Shown in pieces: positions 24,376-33,779 of a DNA stretch of 41,511 nt. The first letter of the stretch is position 1; every line of letters starts with the position of its first letter. The notes beneath the pieces were generated by a model. The model did not search any database, was not told the origin of the DNA, and worked only from the letters and a program-made list of their open reading frames with translations. Both the position numbers and the translations under genes were made by a program. Source of the stretch: Caldifarciminota bacterium (GTDB lineage: Bacteria; Hydrothermota; Tepidihabitantia; SM23-42); assembly GCA_014859085.1 (NCBI GenBank), contig JACUUY010000008.1, positions 1 to 41,511 of the forward strand, read 5' to 3'.

Positions 24376-25389
24376 ATGCTCAGAGAGTTGTGCGAATTGC
24401 ACGGTGTGAGCGGTGATGAATCGAGGGTGCGCGCTTTCCTGCAGTCCAAGATACCAAAGAGCGGGGTGGAGGTCTCTTCTGATGTTTACGGCAATCTTAT
24501 CGTTACCGCCCGGACCATGAAAAGTCCCAGGGTCATGCTGGCGGCGCACATGGATGAAGTCGGCCTGATGATCAGCGGCATCACCAAGGAAGGCCTGCTA
24601 AAGTTCAAGGCGATCGGCATGGGCCCTAATGTGCTCATGGCCAAGCGCGTCCTGGTCGGCAAAGAGCAGATCGTCGGCGTGATCGGCCATGCGCCGATCC
24701 ACCTGACCAAGCGCAAAGAGCGGGAGAAGATACCCGAGATCGACAGCCTCTTCATCGATATCGGCGCTCCATCCAAGGAAAGAGCGGCCGAGATGGTTCA
24801 GGTAGGCGACTATGCGGTCTTCGACACCCAGTACAAAGAGAACGGCGATACCCTGCAGGGCAAGGCCTTCGACAACCGGATTGGCTGCTACGTGCTCCTC
24901 CAGCTCCTTCTCGATACCGACCTGCCCGTATGCTATGCGTTCACGGTGCAGGAAGAAGTGGGCTTGAGAGGCGCGCGGATTGCGGCTCACCGGGTCAAGC
25001 CGGATGTTGCCATCGCGGTCGACACGACCTCTTCGGGCGAGTGGCCCGAAGACCGCGATCTGCCCCAGTATCCGGTGATGGGCGCGGGCCCGACCATAAC
25101 CATTGTCGACCGTTCCGTGATCTGTGACCGTGGGGTTGTGTCTTTATTCCGGGAGACGGCAGAAGAAGAAGGCATTCCTTATCAGTTAAAACGTCCAATG
25201 ATCGGCGGTACGGACGCCGGGCCGATGCATCTTGCCGGGATCGGGGTCAGGGCCGCTGTGATCAGCGTTGCCGCGCGGTATATTCATTCACCCATGGCGT
25301 TCGCCTCGAAAGAGGACATAAGACGCACGGTCCAGCTGATCCGTGGAGGTATAGAGCGAATCATGAAAGAGGGCAAACAATGGGTTTGA
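24376..25389 (+). CDS. M42-family aminopeptidase (first copy)
   Basis: This 337-residue protein is a member of the M42 peptidases, which form large tetrahedral shells with two metal ions and remove N-terminal residues from peptides. All ligands are in place: His58 (AAHMDEVG), Asp166 (FDNRIGCY), catalytic Glu193 and Glu194 (VQEEVGLRGA), Asp216 (AVDTT) and His303 (RYIHSP). It starts a long plus-strand operon from a leaderless promoter, and it overlaps the next M42 gene by 10 nt. It may feed amino-acid fermentation. Substrate preference cannot be read from sequence. Confidence 0.95.
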   Translation: MLRELCELHGVSGDESRVRAFLQSKIPKSGVEVSSDVYGNLIVTARTMKSPRVMLAAHMDEVGLMISGITKEGLLKFKAIGMGPNVLMAKRVLVGKEQIVGVIGHAPIHLTKRKEREKIPEIDSLFIDIGAPSKERAAEMVQVGDYAVFDTQYKENGDTLQGKAFDNRIGCYVLLQLLLDTDLPVCYAFTVQEEVGLRGARIAAHRVKPDVAIAVDTTSSGEWPEDRDLPQYPVMGAGPTITIVDRSVICDRGVVSLFRETAEEEGIPYQLKRPMIGGTDAGPMHLAGIGVRAAVISVAARYIHSPMAFASKEDIRRTVQLIRGGIERIMKEGKQWV

Positions 25390-26387
25390 TCGAGAAATTG
25401 TGCGATGCATACGGCCCGGCCGGCCGCGAGCACGGCGTACGCGCCATCATAGAGCAAGAAGTCAAAGGATCCTGCGCTGACATCCAGACTGACCGGTTGG
25501 GCAATCTGATCTGCCGCAAGGGGCCGGCCAAAGGAGGCGGCGAAAAGATCATGTTGTGCGCACACATGGATGAAATCGGCGTGATCGTCACCTACATCGA
25601 CAAGAAAGGCTTCCTGCGGTTCTCCAATATCGGCGGCGTCTTTCCGGCGCGGATCCTGCATCAGAGGGTGCTCTTTGAGAACGGCACGATCGGCGTGATC
25701 GGCATCGAGCCGGATCAGGACAGGGCAAAACCAGCCGCCAAACCAAAACTGGACCTGATGTACATCGATGTCGGTGCGCGTGGCCAGGAAGAAGCGCAGA
25801 AGTTTGTCCAGATCGGCGACATCGCGTGTTTTTACCAGCAGGCGGTCCGGATCGGAGACGGGCGCATGTCCGCGAAAGCGCTGGATGATCGGATCGGATG
25901 CTACTGCATGATCGAGGCGATGAAGCGGGTCGGCAAGACGGATCACGATCTGTATTTTGTTTTCTCGACCCAGGAAGAGATGGGATTACGCGGCGCCCGG
26001 ACCGGTGCCTATGCGATCGAACCGGCTTACGCGCTGGCAATCGACGTCACCGACACCGGGGATACGCCTGAAGCCCATAAGATGCAGGTCGAACTGGGCC
26101 GGGGCGTGGCAATCAAGGTAAAGGACAGCAGCTTCATTGCCAATCCGGCCATCAAGGACCGGCTCGTCGAACTTGCCCGTGATCGGGCAATACCTTATCA
26201 GTTCGAGATCCTCGAGAAGGGGACCACGGATGCCGCGATCATCCAGCTGGTGAAAGAAGGGGTCATGAGCGGCGTGTTGTCCATCCCGACGAGGTACATC
26301 CATTCGACGAATGAGGTCTGCGACTTGAAGGATGTCCAGGCAACCATCGACTTGCTCGTGCGGGCATGTGAAAAAGGGCTGGGTTAA
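25380..26387 (+). CDS. M42-family aminopeptidase (second copy)
   Basis: The 335-residue paralogue of the preceding gene has the same complete set of metal ligands: His62, Asp170, Glu199, Glu200, Asp222 and His308. The two proteins are well diverged, so they may differ in specificity or assemble together, as reported for some archaeal M42 pairs. ATG 25380 lies in the end of the first gene, so translation is coupled. Confidence 0.95.
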   Translation: MGLIEKLCDAYGPAGREHGVRAIIEQEVKGSCADIQTDRLGNLICRKGPAKGGGEKIMLCAHMDEIGVIVTYIDKKGFLRFSNIGGVFPARILHQRVLFENGTIGVIGIEPDQDRAKPAAKPKLDLMYIDVGARGQEEAQKFVQIGDIACFYQQAVRIGDGRMSAKALDDRIGCYCMIEAMKRVGKTDHDLYFVFSTQEEMGLRGARTGAYAIEPAYALAIDVTDTGDTPEAHKMQVELGRGVAIKVKDSSFIANPAIKDRLVELARDRAIPYQFEILEKGTTDAAIIQLVKEGVMSGVLSIPTRYIHSTNEVCDLKDVQATIDLLVRACEKGLG

Positions 26388-26390
26388 GCA

Positions 26391-27143
26391 GTGAAGAAAG
26401 GATATTCGCTCCTGGTCGTCTCGGATGATTCGCAAGTGTCGAGGAGTTTCTTCCTTTCCCGGAGGAATATGATCATCGGCGGTGCGATCATCGCGGCACT
26501 TCTGATCGTAGCCGTTATCGCCGCCCTGAACTACGCGACCGTTTATGTGCGGGCCGTGGAAGCGGAGGTCCTGAGGCGGCGCAACGCTCAATTAGAAGAG
26601 GAGTTCGCCAAGGTCGAAGAGATCCGGGAGAATCTGCGCGTGGCCGAGGCGAGCAGCAGGAAGATCAAGGTCATGCTCGGCATCGAAAAGACGCCTGAGG
26701 TCGTCGAACCCACCATTGCGGAGATAAGCCCGAACTATACGACCATCGAGCATCTCATAGAAATGCCCGAGAATATACCCTCGTTGCTGCCCACAATGGG
26801 GCAGATATCGCGGCAGTTCAGCCCGGGGCATTACGGTATCGACATCGCGGCACCTCAATTTTCACCGGTCATTGCCGCGGCTTCGGGGAGCGTGATCGCA
26901 ACGCGTTGGGATTCGCTGTACGGCAACTGTGTCTTGGTCGAACACAACAAAAACTACTCGACATTCTACGGTCATTTGAACACGATCGACGTGCTGCGCG
27001 GCAGCCGCATAAGCGCCGGCCAGGTCATCGGCACGGTCGGCTCGACAGGCAAATCGACCTCGCCCCATCTACACTACGAGGTGAGATTTCGCGGCGAGTC
27101 CGTGGATCCGATGGGTTACCTTCCGTTCTTCGTGAAATTCTAA
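26391..27143 (+). CDS. Membrane-anchored M23 (LytM) peptidoglycan endopeptidase
   Basis: The product has 250 residues from a GTG start, 3 nt after the previous stop. One membrane helix (about 27-46) is followed by a coiled coil (about 55-95) and an M23 domain with intact zinc ligands: His147 and Asp151 (GHYGIDIAAP) and His226/His228 (SPHLHYEV). Enzymes of this layout cleave peptidoglycan cross-bridges or act as septal activators. It stands between peptidases and envelope-sugar genes. Confidence 0.93.
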   Translation: MKKGYSLLVVSDDSQVSRSFFLSRRNMIIGGAIIAALLIVAVIAALNYATVYVRAVEAEVLRRRNAQLEEEFAKVEEIRENLRVAEASSRKIKVMLGIEKTPEVVEPTIAEISPNYTTIEHLIEMPENIPSLLPTMGQISRQFSPGHYGIDIAAPQFSPVIAAASGSVIATRWDSLYGNCVLVEHNKNYSTFYGHLNTIDVLRGSRISAGQVIGTVGSTGKSTSPHLHYEVRFRGESVDPMGYLPFFVKF

Positions 27144-27153
27144 GGAGTCGATT

Positions 27154-28110
27154 ATGAGAGTACTGATAACCGGGATATCTGGTTTTGCAGGAAGCCATCT
27201 TGCCGATTATTTCCTTGCCCAGGGCAGGCATGAGATCTTTGGCACGATCAGATGGCGGTCGAACCGGGACAATATCCGTCACATTGAGGACAAGATACAT
27301 CTGGTGAATTGCGACATACGGGATTCGTATGCGATGAAATCGGCTCTTGAGGCGACCCGACCCGACCAGATCTTCCATCTGGCGGCACAGAGCTACGTGC
27401 CTTTTTCCTGGTCCGCGCCCCTGGAGACGATCGAAACAAATATCGCCGGCGAGCTGAATCTTTTCGAGCGGGTGCGCGAACTGGGCATTAATTCGGTGAT
27501 CCACATCGCCGGTTCGAGCGAGGAGTACGGTCTGGTGCACCCGGACGAGCTGCCGATAACCGAGGAAAACCCGTTGAGGCCGCTCAGTCCTTATGGCGTG
27601 AGCAAGATCGCCCAGGATTTCCTTGGCTACCAGTACTACAAGAGTTACGGTCTCAGAGTTGTGCGGACCAGGGCGTTCAACCACACCGGACCGAGGCGCG
27701 GGGATGTTTTCGTGACCTCAAACTTTGCCAAGCAGCTGGTGGAGATCGAACGCGGGAAGAGGAAGCCGGTGCTGCGCGTGGGCAATCTGGAAGCGGTCCG
27801 TGACTTCCTCGATGTCCGGGACGTAGTCCGCGCCTATGCCGTTGTCCTTGAAAAGGGAACGCCGGGCGAGGTCTACAATATTGCTTCGGGCAAGGGCATC
27901 AAGATCAAGGATCTGCTTGACCGGCTGATCAGGCTGACCGATGGCGACATAAAGATCGAACAGGATCCGGCCCGGCTGCGTCCGTCCGATGTCGAACTGT
28001 TGATCGGTTCGGCCGAGAAATTCCGCAAAGCCACGGGCTGGAAACCGGAGATCCCTTTTGACCAGACCCTGCAGGATCTGGTCGAATACTGGCGCAACGT
28101 ACTCAAATGA
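27154..28110 (+). CDS. NAD(P)-dependent sugar-nucleotide epimerase/dehydratase (GDP-mannose 4,6-dehydratase-like)
   Basis: This 318-residue extended SDR has Rossmann GISGFAGSH (7-15), a GSSEEYG block near 120-126 and the Tyr147/Lys151 pair in YGVSK, all as in the GDP-mannose 4,6-dehydratase/reductase group (RMD). AFNHTGPRRGDVFV is the RMD-type substrate loop. The sugar cannot be decided. AAGGAG precedes the ATG. The gene and the next one look like diverged paralogues, forming a probable two-step deoxysugar pathway. Confidence 0.9.
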   Translation: MRVLITGISGFAGSHLADYFLAQGRHEIFGTIRWRSNRDNIRHIEDKIHLVNCDIRDSYAMKSALEATRPDQIFHLAAQSYVPFSWSAPLETIETNIAGELNLFERVRELGINSVIHIAGSSEEYGLVHPDELPITEENPLRPLSPYGVSKIAQDFLGYQYYKSYGLRVVRTRAFNHTGPRRGDVFVTSNFAKQLVEIERGKRKPVLRVGNLEAVRDFLDVRDVVRAYAVVLEKGTPGEVYNIASGKGIKIKDLLDRLIRLTDGDIKIEQDPARLRPSDVELLIGSAEKFRKATGWKPEIPFDQTLQDLVEYWRNVLK

Positions 28111-29024
28111 AGAGACTGCTGGTAACCGGCAGCGAGGGTTTTGTCGGTTCTCACCTCATCAAGGCGCTCGACGAATCCAGGTACGAGATCGTTGCGACCT
28201 GCCTGCCCCAGCTGATCCCGAAGAGGGGCAAGTACGTTGCCCTCGATATCCTGAACCTCGATCTGACCATTGAGGTCTTCAAGCAATACCAACCCGATGC
28301 CGTGTTCCACCTTGCCGCGGTTAGTTCGGTGGCGAAGTCCTTCCGCGACCGGGCGGTCGCCTACAGCACCAACATCACGGGTACGGCAAACGTCCTGGAG
28401 GCGGCAAAATCCCTCGGCAAGAACGTGCTGTTCTATTTCGTGTCCACCTGCGAGGTTTACGGCGGCGGCGAACGTCTGGCCGAAGATGCTGCGATCGTGC
28501 TGAAGAATCCGTATGCGATCAGCAAATACGCGGCCGAACTGATCTGCGTAGATTTTCAGGGGGATGGCTTGGAAACCATAATTCTGCGGCCGTTTACCCA
28601 TACCGGGCCAGGACAGGCTGAGACCTTTGTTCTGCCCACGATCGCAAAGCAGATCAGCCAGATCGAAAAGGGGAAGAGGGCGCCGCTCATTGAACTCGGC
28701 AACATCCAGGCAAAGAGAGAATTCCTGAACATCAAAGACATCGTCAATGCCCATGCCATGGCGCTGGACAAGTGCGTGCCCGGCGAAACATACAATATTG
28801 CGAGCGGCCAGGGCCATACCATAGCCGGTTTGGTCGACATCTTTGCCCGGCTGTCGAAGAAGGAATTCGAGTTGAAGGTCAACCCGACCAAAATGCGGAA
28901 GAACGACATACTTGTGCTGCTCGGCGACGGCAGCAAGTTCTCACGGCTCACCGGCTGGTCGCCGAAGGTGAAGATCGAAAAGACGATCGAGGATCTGCTT
29001 AATTACTGGCGCGCCAAAGTGTAG
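28107..29024 (+). CDS. NAD(P)-dependent sugar-nucleotide reductase/epimerase (RMD-like)
   Basis: This 305-residue extended SDR has GSEGFVGSH (8-16), STCEVYG and Tyr136/Lys140 in YAISK. PFTHTGPGQAETFVLP is the RMD-like loop. It is related to the preceding gene, overlapping it by 4 nt (ATGA). Likely they convert one nucleotide sugar in sequence for a surface polysaccharide. Which of the two is dehydratase and which reductase is uncertain. Confidence 0.9.
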   Translation: MKRLLVTGSEGFVGSHLIKALDESRYEIVATCLPQLIPKRGKYVALDILNLDLTIEVFKQYQPDAVFHLAAVSSVAKSFRDRAVAYSTNITGTANVLEAAKSLGKNVLFYFVSTCEVYGGGERLAEDAAIVLKNPYAISKYAAELICVDFQGDGLETIILRPFTHTGPGQAETFVLPTIAKQISQIEKGKRAPLIELGNIQAKREFLNIKDIVNAHAMALDKCVPGETYNIASGQGHTIAGLVDIFARLSKKEFELKVNPTKMRKNDILVLLGDGSKFSRLTGWSPKVKIEKTIEDLLNYWRAKV

Positions 29025-29034
29025 CATTCCAGCG

Positions 29035-30135
29035 ATGAACATCCTGGTCATCAACTGGCAGGACTGGCAGAACCCCTTTGCGGGCGGCGCCGAGGTCTAC
29101 CTGTACGAGATCTTTTCCCGGCTGATAAGGACGGGCCACCGCGTGATGCTGCTTTGCAGCCGGGCTCCGGGCCAGGCCCGCCATGAATTCATCGACGGAT
29201 TTGAGGTATTCCGCATCGGCCGGCGCGCCAATTTCAATTTCCTCGCGCCCTTCGCAATGCGCGCGCTGCTCCGCCACCGTGCGGTCGATGTCGTGATCGA
29301 CGACCTCAACAAAATCCCGTTCTACTCGACGCTCTTCACGCGGCGCCGGGTGCTGCCCATGGTCATGCACCTGTTCCGGTCGACGATCTTCCGCGAGACG
29401 AATCCGGTCTTTGCCGCGTATGTGTTCGTCACGGAGCGGCTGGCCGGCGTGCTGTACGGCCGTTCCGATTTCGTCGCGATCTCGAAGAGCACGGCGCAGG
29501 ACCTGCGTGAGATCGGCGGGCGCGGCTGCATCTATATCGTACACAGCGGCATTCCCGAGCGCCCGCCAGGAACAGTGCCAGAACGGGATCCTGACCTGGT
29601 CGCCTATGTGGGCCGGGTTAAGACTTATAAATCGATCGACCATTTCGTGCGCTGTGTGGCGCTCGTGGCCAAGCGACGGAAGATCAGGGCGAGCATCGTG
29701 GGCGACGGCGACGCGCTCGATGGGCTCAAATCGCTGGCGCGAAATCTCGGCGTGGAGATCGATTTCTGCGGTTTTGTTGCCGAGGCGGAGAAGTACCGGG
29801 TCTACGAGACGGCCCGGCTCATCGTTCAGCCATCGATCAAGGAAGGGTGGGGATTGACCGCGATCGAAGCACAGTCCTGCGGCACGCCCGTGGTGTGCGC
29901 GGATTCACCCGGGCTGCGTGAGGTCGTCAAGCACGGCGAGACCGGCTTCCTCTACAGATACGGCAACGTCGATGAGATGGCCGCGCGCACGATCGAACTG
30001 CTCGAGGACGATAATAAGTGGCGCCGGTTCTCGACCGCCGCAAGAGAGTGGGCGGGTCAATTTTCGTGGGACGGTTCGGCCGCGCGGCTTGAACAGGTTC
30101 TACAAGAGGAGCTCGGGCATGAGAAGAATCCGTGA
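29035..30135 (+). CDS. GT4-family glycosyltransferase
   Basis: The product has 366 residues and a GT-B fold. The N-terminal domain begins with MNILVINWQDWQNPFAGGAE, a GGAE acceptor/phosphate loop; the donor domain includes YVGRVKTYKSID and PSIKEGWGLTAIEAQSCGTP, with the E-x7-E motif of GT4 retaining enzymes. It would add a sugar to a lipid or glycan carrier in the cytoplasm. It follows the two SDR genes closely, probably using their product, and overlaps the TPR gene by 17 nt. Confidence 0.93.
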   Translation: MNILVINWQDWQNPFAGGAEVYLYEIFSRLIRTGHRVMLLCSRAPGQARHEFIDGFEVFRIGRRANFNFLAPFAMRALLRHRAVDVVIDDLNKIPFYSTLFTRRRVLPMVMHLFRSTIFRETNPVFAAYVFVTERLAGVLYGRSDFVAISKSTAQDLREIGGRGCIYIVHSGIPERPPGTVPERDPDLVAYVGRVKTYKSIDHFVRCVALVAKRRKIRASIVGDGDALDGLKSLARNLGVEIDFCGFVAEAEKYRVYETARLIVQPSIKEGWGLTAIEAQSCGTPVVCADSPGLREVVKHGETGFLYRYGNVDEMAARTIELLEDDNKWRRFSTAAREWAGQFSWDGSAARLEQVLQEELGHEKNP

Positions 30136-32392
30136 CCTCGCGTGCGCACTGCTCGTCTCCTCCATGGTCGGCGGTCTCGTCCATGGAGGCAAGACCGAAT
30201 ACGACCTGGCGCGGGATGCCTACAAGCACGGTGATCATGTCGCGGCGCGCCTCTATTTCGAAAGCATGCTCCGAAACCCTGACCACCAGCAGTATTTTCC
30301 GGATGCGGTCTACTACCTTGTACTGATCAACGAACAGAGGGGCGATGTCGTCGAATTCATTACCCAGGCGAACCGGTATCTCAAGGACTACTCATTCGGA
30401 GCGCGTGCTTCGGAAGTTATGGAACTGCTCCTCGAACGGCTTGTGAAGGAAAGGGCGTATCAAATTGGAGCGATGTACCTCCGGAAGTACGAATACCTGG
30501 CAGGCGATGCTCTGATCCCGATCATGGAAGAACTCTCCCGGGGCCTGATCGCGCAGGGTGAGTTCGCTCCGGCCGAATATGTCCTTTCTTTCTGCGCTCA
30601 GACTGATACCGTGAAGATCCTGCGCGCGTCGATCACCGAGGATCCAAAGGTCCGGGATGAGATCTACCAGACCCTGCAGGGGCCGGGTTCGGGCCGGGGC
30701 CTCTACATTACGGAGAATCAACTGTCGATGGGTGATACGGTCGGTGCTTTCCTGACCTTCCGGCCGATCAGCGCAAAAGCTCTGACCGGCGATGCGTTGT
30801 ACCGTTATGCAAAGATCGCGCTCCTCTTTGACCGCGCAAGCGTCCCGGCGCACGCGGCAAGGTTGCGGGATGTTGCACCCTACAAGCACAGGGCCGGCAT
30901 GCTCGAGGCGATAGCAAAACAGGAACCGGTGCAGCATGGTATTCCGGTGCCGGCGGATAGCGAAGAGATCGCATTATGTCTGCGGATACTGAGCATGGAT
31001 GGTGTTGCGAAGAATGTGCCGGAAAATCTCGTGCTCGATTCGGCCATGACCGGCTTCGATGATCCGCTCGACCGGCTCAAGGAACTCAGACACCACTACC
31101 CGGGGCACTATCTGCTCGACTCGCTCTATTCCTGGCAGCTGGTCAGGCGCGGCGATTACAAAGAGGCAGCTGAATTTATCTCACCCTATCTGAAATATGC
31201 AAATGCTCAGGCGTATGCGCGCAAGATCATCGGCCTGCAATACTACACAGAGGGCGATCATGAGGCCGCGGCGACGAATATCATTCTCGCCAACAGCCGG
31301 GATCCCCTTGCGCTGTTTGTTCTGGCCGAGTGTCTGAGTGCGATGGGACACCACACGCCGGATTTTTTCGGCCCGGCCATGGCTCAGAGTGATGATCCGG
31401 ATCTTTTTGACAAAGCGCTGCGCGGTTACGTGCTCGACCGGTACCGGGCAGAAGCGTATGAAGACATATGCGCGATCGAATCGACGGCGCTCAAGGGCGA
31501 TACGGCGCTGGTCCGTCTGTATGCACGCAGTCTGGCGCGGTGCGGTGCGCTGAGCCGGGCCGATTCTGTCCGGAGTGCGCACTTTGCAGACCCGGATCTT
31601 GAGCTGTTCGATCTCTATGGCGAATATCTAATTGACCGGAAGGAATACCATAGTGCCGCGGTACACTATGATTCTCTGATCGAACACGGTCCAGGTTATA
31701 TGCATGATGGCATGCATTATAACTGGGCGGTTGTTACTCTCCTGAACAACGACATGGACGCGGCGCTCCAGCGGTTCAGATCGTATGCCGAGCGTTTTCC
31801 CAGGGGCCGACATTTCCATGACGCGTTGTTCAAGATCGCCACGCTCAATTTTCTGAGCGAGCAGTTCGATTCGGCGGCGGTATACTACGGGTTGGCGAGC
31901 GCGGATCAGGGATTGATGGCGGATGCGCTCGAGAACCAGTTGATCAGCTACAAGAAAGCAGGCCGCTGGTCCATGGTGATAGGCACCGGGCTGAAGATCT
32001 CAAAAACTTCCAGTCAGGAGCGGGAAGCCGATATCCGGTTCGAGATCGGATACGCATCGCTGCGCGCCGGCCGGGCGGCCGATGCGATAGAAAATCTCCG
32101 GATCGCTACAAGATTGAGACCTGAACCGTCGTATTACTACTGGCTCGGCGAGGCGTATCTTGGCAAGGGTGATTTTGCCGCCGCATTCCACAGTTATCAG
32201 AAGATTCTCGATTCCTACGGCGATGATGAAATGTGGGCGCCGACCGCGCAGTACAAGACCGGCATCGTACTCGAACTGCTCGACGAACTCGATGCGGCAC
32301 AGCACGTCTACGAAAAGATCATGAAGCAGCGCGGGGTCAATGACCCGATCGGCGCCGAGGCAGATACGCGGCTGAAAATGCTCAGGCAGTGA
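30119..32392 (+). CDS. Large exported TPR-repeat protein
   Basis: The product has 757 residues from ATG 30119 with GAGGAG 7 nt upstream. The N-terminal leader (MRRIRDLACALLVSSMVGGLVHG) suggests export. The rest is helix-turn-helix repeats, clear at about 25-65 and in the C-terminal part: EIGYASLRAGRAADAIENLR and WLGEAYLGKGDFAAAFHSYQ. A scaffold or protein-folding/assembly role in the periplasm is inferred from the next gene, LptE-like. The start overlaps the glycosyltransferase gene. Confidence 0.82.
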   Translation: MRRIRDLACALLVSSMVGGLVHGGKTEYDLARDAYKHGDHVAARLYFESMLRNPDHQQYFPDAVYYLVLINEQRGDVVEFITQANRYLKDYSFGARASEVMELLLERLVKERAYQIGAMYLRKYEYLAGDALIPIMEELSRGLIAQGEFAPAEYVLSFCAQTDTVKILRASITEDPKVRDEIYQTLQGPGSGRGLYITENQLSMGDTVGAFLTFRPISAKALTGDALYRYAKIALLFDRASVPAHAARLRDVAPYKHRAGMLEAIAKQEPVQHGIPVPADSEEIALCLRILSMDGVAKNVPENLVLDSAMTGFDDPLDRLKELRHHYPGHYLLDSLYSWQLVRRGDYKEAAEFISPYLKYANAQAYARKIIGLQYYTEGDHEAAATNIILANSRDPLALFVLAECLSAMGHHTPDFFGPAMAQSDDPDLFDKALRGYVLDRYRAEAYEDICAIESTALKGDTALVRLYARSLARCGALSRADSVRSAHFADPDLELFDLYGEYLIDRKEYHSAAVHYDSLIEHGPGYMHDGMHYNWAVVTLLNNDMDAALQRFRSYAERFPRGRHFHDALFKIATLNFLSEQFDSAAVYYGLASADQGLMADALENQLISYKKAGRWSMVIGTGLKISKTSSQEREADIRFEIGYASLRAGRAADAIENLRIATRLRPEPSYYYWLGEAYLGKGDFAAAFHSYQKILDSYGDDEMWAPTAQYKTGIVLELLDELDAAQHVYEKIMKQRGVNDPIGAEADTRLKMLRQ

Positions 32393-32423
32393 TTCTTTTT
32401 TGTGTGCAGGGGTAAAAGAAAAT

Positions 32424-32918
32424 ATGTCATATATGAGAAAAGGATATTTCATTCTTATGCTCGGTTTGGCCGGCGCGCTGTGGTATGTATCCTGCTGCGG
32501 CTATTCGACCCGCTCGCTATTGCCCGAATACCTGCAGAAGATGTACATCGGTCTCTTCCAGAACCGCACGCTTAAAGCCGGCCTCGATGAATTGGCAACG
32601 AACGCCGTGATCGAGGCTTTCCGGAGCGGTTCCAACCTGCGCATTGTTGATGAAGCAAGCGCCGATCTCGTCCTCGAGGGAACCGTGTCCAGCTATTCAA
32701 GGGATCCCCACACGTATACCGCGGACCAGACGATCCTCGAATACCGGATAACGGTCAGATACTCGGTGCGCTGCGTTGATAAAGTGCGTAATGAAGTCTT
32801 CTGGGAGGGCGATGTTTCGGATTGGGCGCTTTACGATGTGGACGAGGACCAGGGTGTCAGGGAAGCGGCACAGAAGGCGGCGGAACGACTCGTGGCCAGC
32901 ATCCTCACCAAGTGGTAG
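32424..32918 (+). CDS. lptE: LptE-like LPS-assembly lipoprotein
   Basis: The protein has 164 residues. A hydrophobic leader ends in YVSCCGYS; the Cys at 24 would be the lipid-modified residue, although the site is not a perfect lipobox. After it come the LptE-like segments IGLFQNRTLKAGLDELATNA, DLVLEGTVSSYSRDP and EYRITVRYSVRCVD. LptE plugs and helps the LptD outer-membrane LPS channel, so a diderm envelope is implied. An in-frame ATG at 32433 is equally likely as the start. It lies in the polysaccharide operon. Confidence 0.85.
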   Translation: MSYMRKGYFILMLGLAGALWYVSCCGYSTRSLLPEYLQKMYIGLFQNRTLKAGLDELATNAVIEAFRSGSNLRIVDEASADLVLEGTVSSYSRDPHTYTADQTILEYRITVRYSVRCVDKVRNEVFWEGDVSDWALYDVDEDQGVREAAQKAAERLVASILTKW

Positions 32919-33779
32919 ATGAGAGCGAAGGGGTTTGCCGCGGTCGAATTGCCGTCCGTCGGAGAAAGAACACTGGATCGGTTCCTGCTCGGAGAGGATG
33001 CGCCGGACCTCCGTGATGACCGCGCCCGGCTGACGGTCACGGATCTTACCGCGGCGGCGCACGAGGACTATTTCCGCGGCCGTTATCGCGAAGGACTGAG
33101 AAACTACGCGCGCGCACTCACTCTGGACCGGGAGCAGGTCAGTGCCTGGGCCGGCCAGGTGCGCATCCTCGTCGATGTCGGCCAATACGGTCCGGCCGCG
33201 TACTGGGCAGAAAAGGGCCGGGACCGCTTTACTGATTCGATAGCAATGACCTGCGCCCATGCGTATGCCCTGGCATGTGCCGGCCGGGTCGCAGAAGCCC
33301 GGGACATGATCAACGTTCCCGTGTCCAGGGACGAAACATCCCTGGACTGGCTGTTACGGGGCGAAGTGCTTCTGAGAATGAAGACGAGCTTTGTTCAACG
33401 GCTCTTCGCGCCGCACAAGCGTATCGGCCGGATGGGTGCATTCTTTTGTTTTGTGAAAGCGCTGGCGTCGTCCCAGAACGATGCGTTCATCAACCAGCGC
33501 ATCGGGATCGCCTATCTGCTTGCGGCAGATGATAAGCGGGCGCGGGTCCATTTGGAAGCATCGTTGTCGCTCGTCCCGGATAACCCGCTCACGTTGTACG
33601 GGATCGCCGCGTGCTGCCGTATGGTCCGGGACTATGAAGATGTACTATACTACGTGAAGCGCGCCATAGCCGGGAATCCAGAACTCGACTGCGCTTTCGA
33701 ATTGCTGCAGTGGCTGCACCGGCCAAGCACTAAATTCTTGAGAATTTTTTCTAGGAAGAAAAGAAAGGAGCATTCATGA
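32919..33779 (+). CDS. TPR-type protein, function unknown
   Basis: The product has 286 residues, starting immediately after the LptE stop. It has repeated helical pairs (about 45-100 and 185-260), such as AHEDYFRGRYREGLRNYARA and GIAACCRMVRDYEDVLYYVK, and a basic tail FSRKKRKEHS. No signal peptide is visible. It is probably a cytoplasmic scaffold. Its start and its 4-nt overlap with the S9 gene fit the shared operon. Confidence 0.75.
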   Translation: MRAKGFAAVELPSVGERTLDRFLLGEDAPDLRDDRARLTVTDLTAAAHEDYFRGRYREGLRNYARALTLDREQVSAWAGQVRILVDVGQYGPAAYWAEKGRDRFTDSIAMTCAHAYALACAGRVAEARDMINVPVSRDETSLDWLLRGEVLLRMKTSFVQRLFAPHKRIGRMGAFFCFVKALASSQNDAFINQRIGIAYLLAADDKRARVHLEASLSLVPDNPLTLYGIAACCRMVRDYEDVLYYVKRAIAGNPELDCAFELLQWLHRPSTKFLRIFSRKKRKEHS

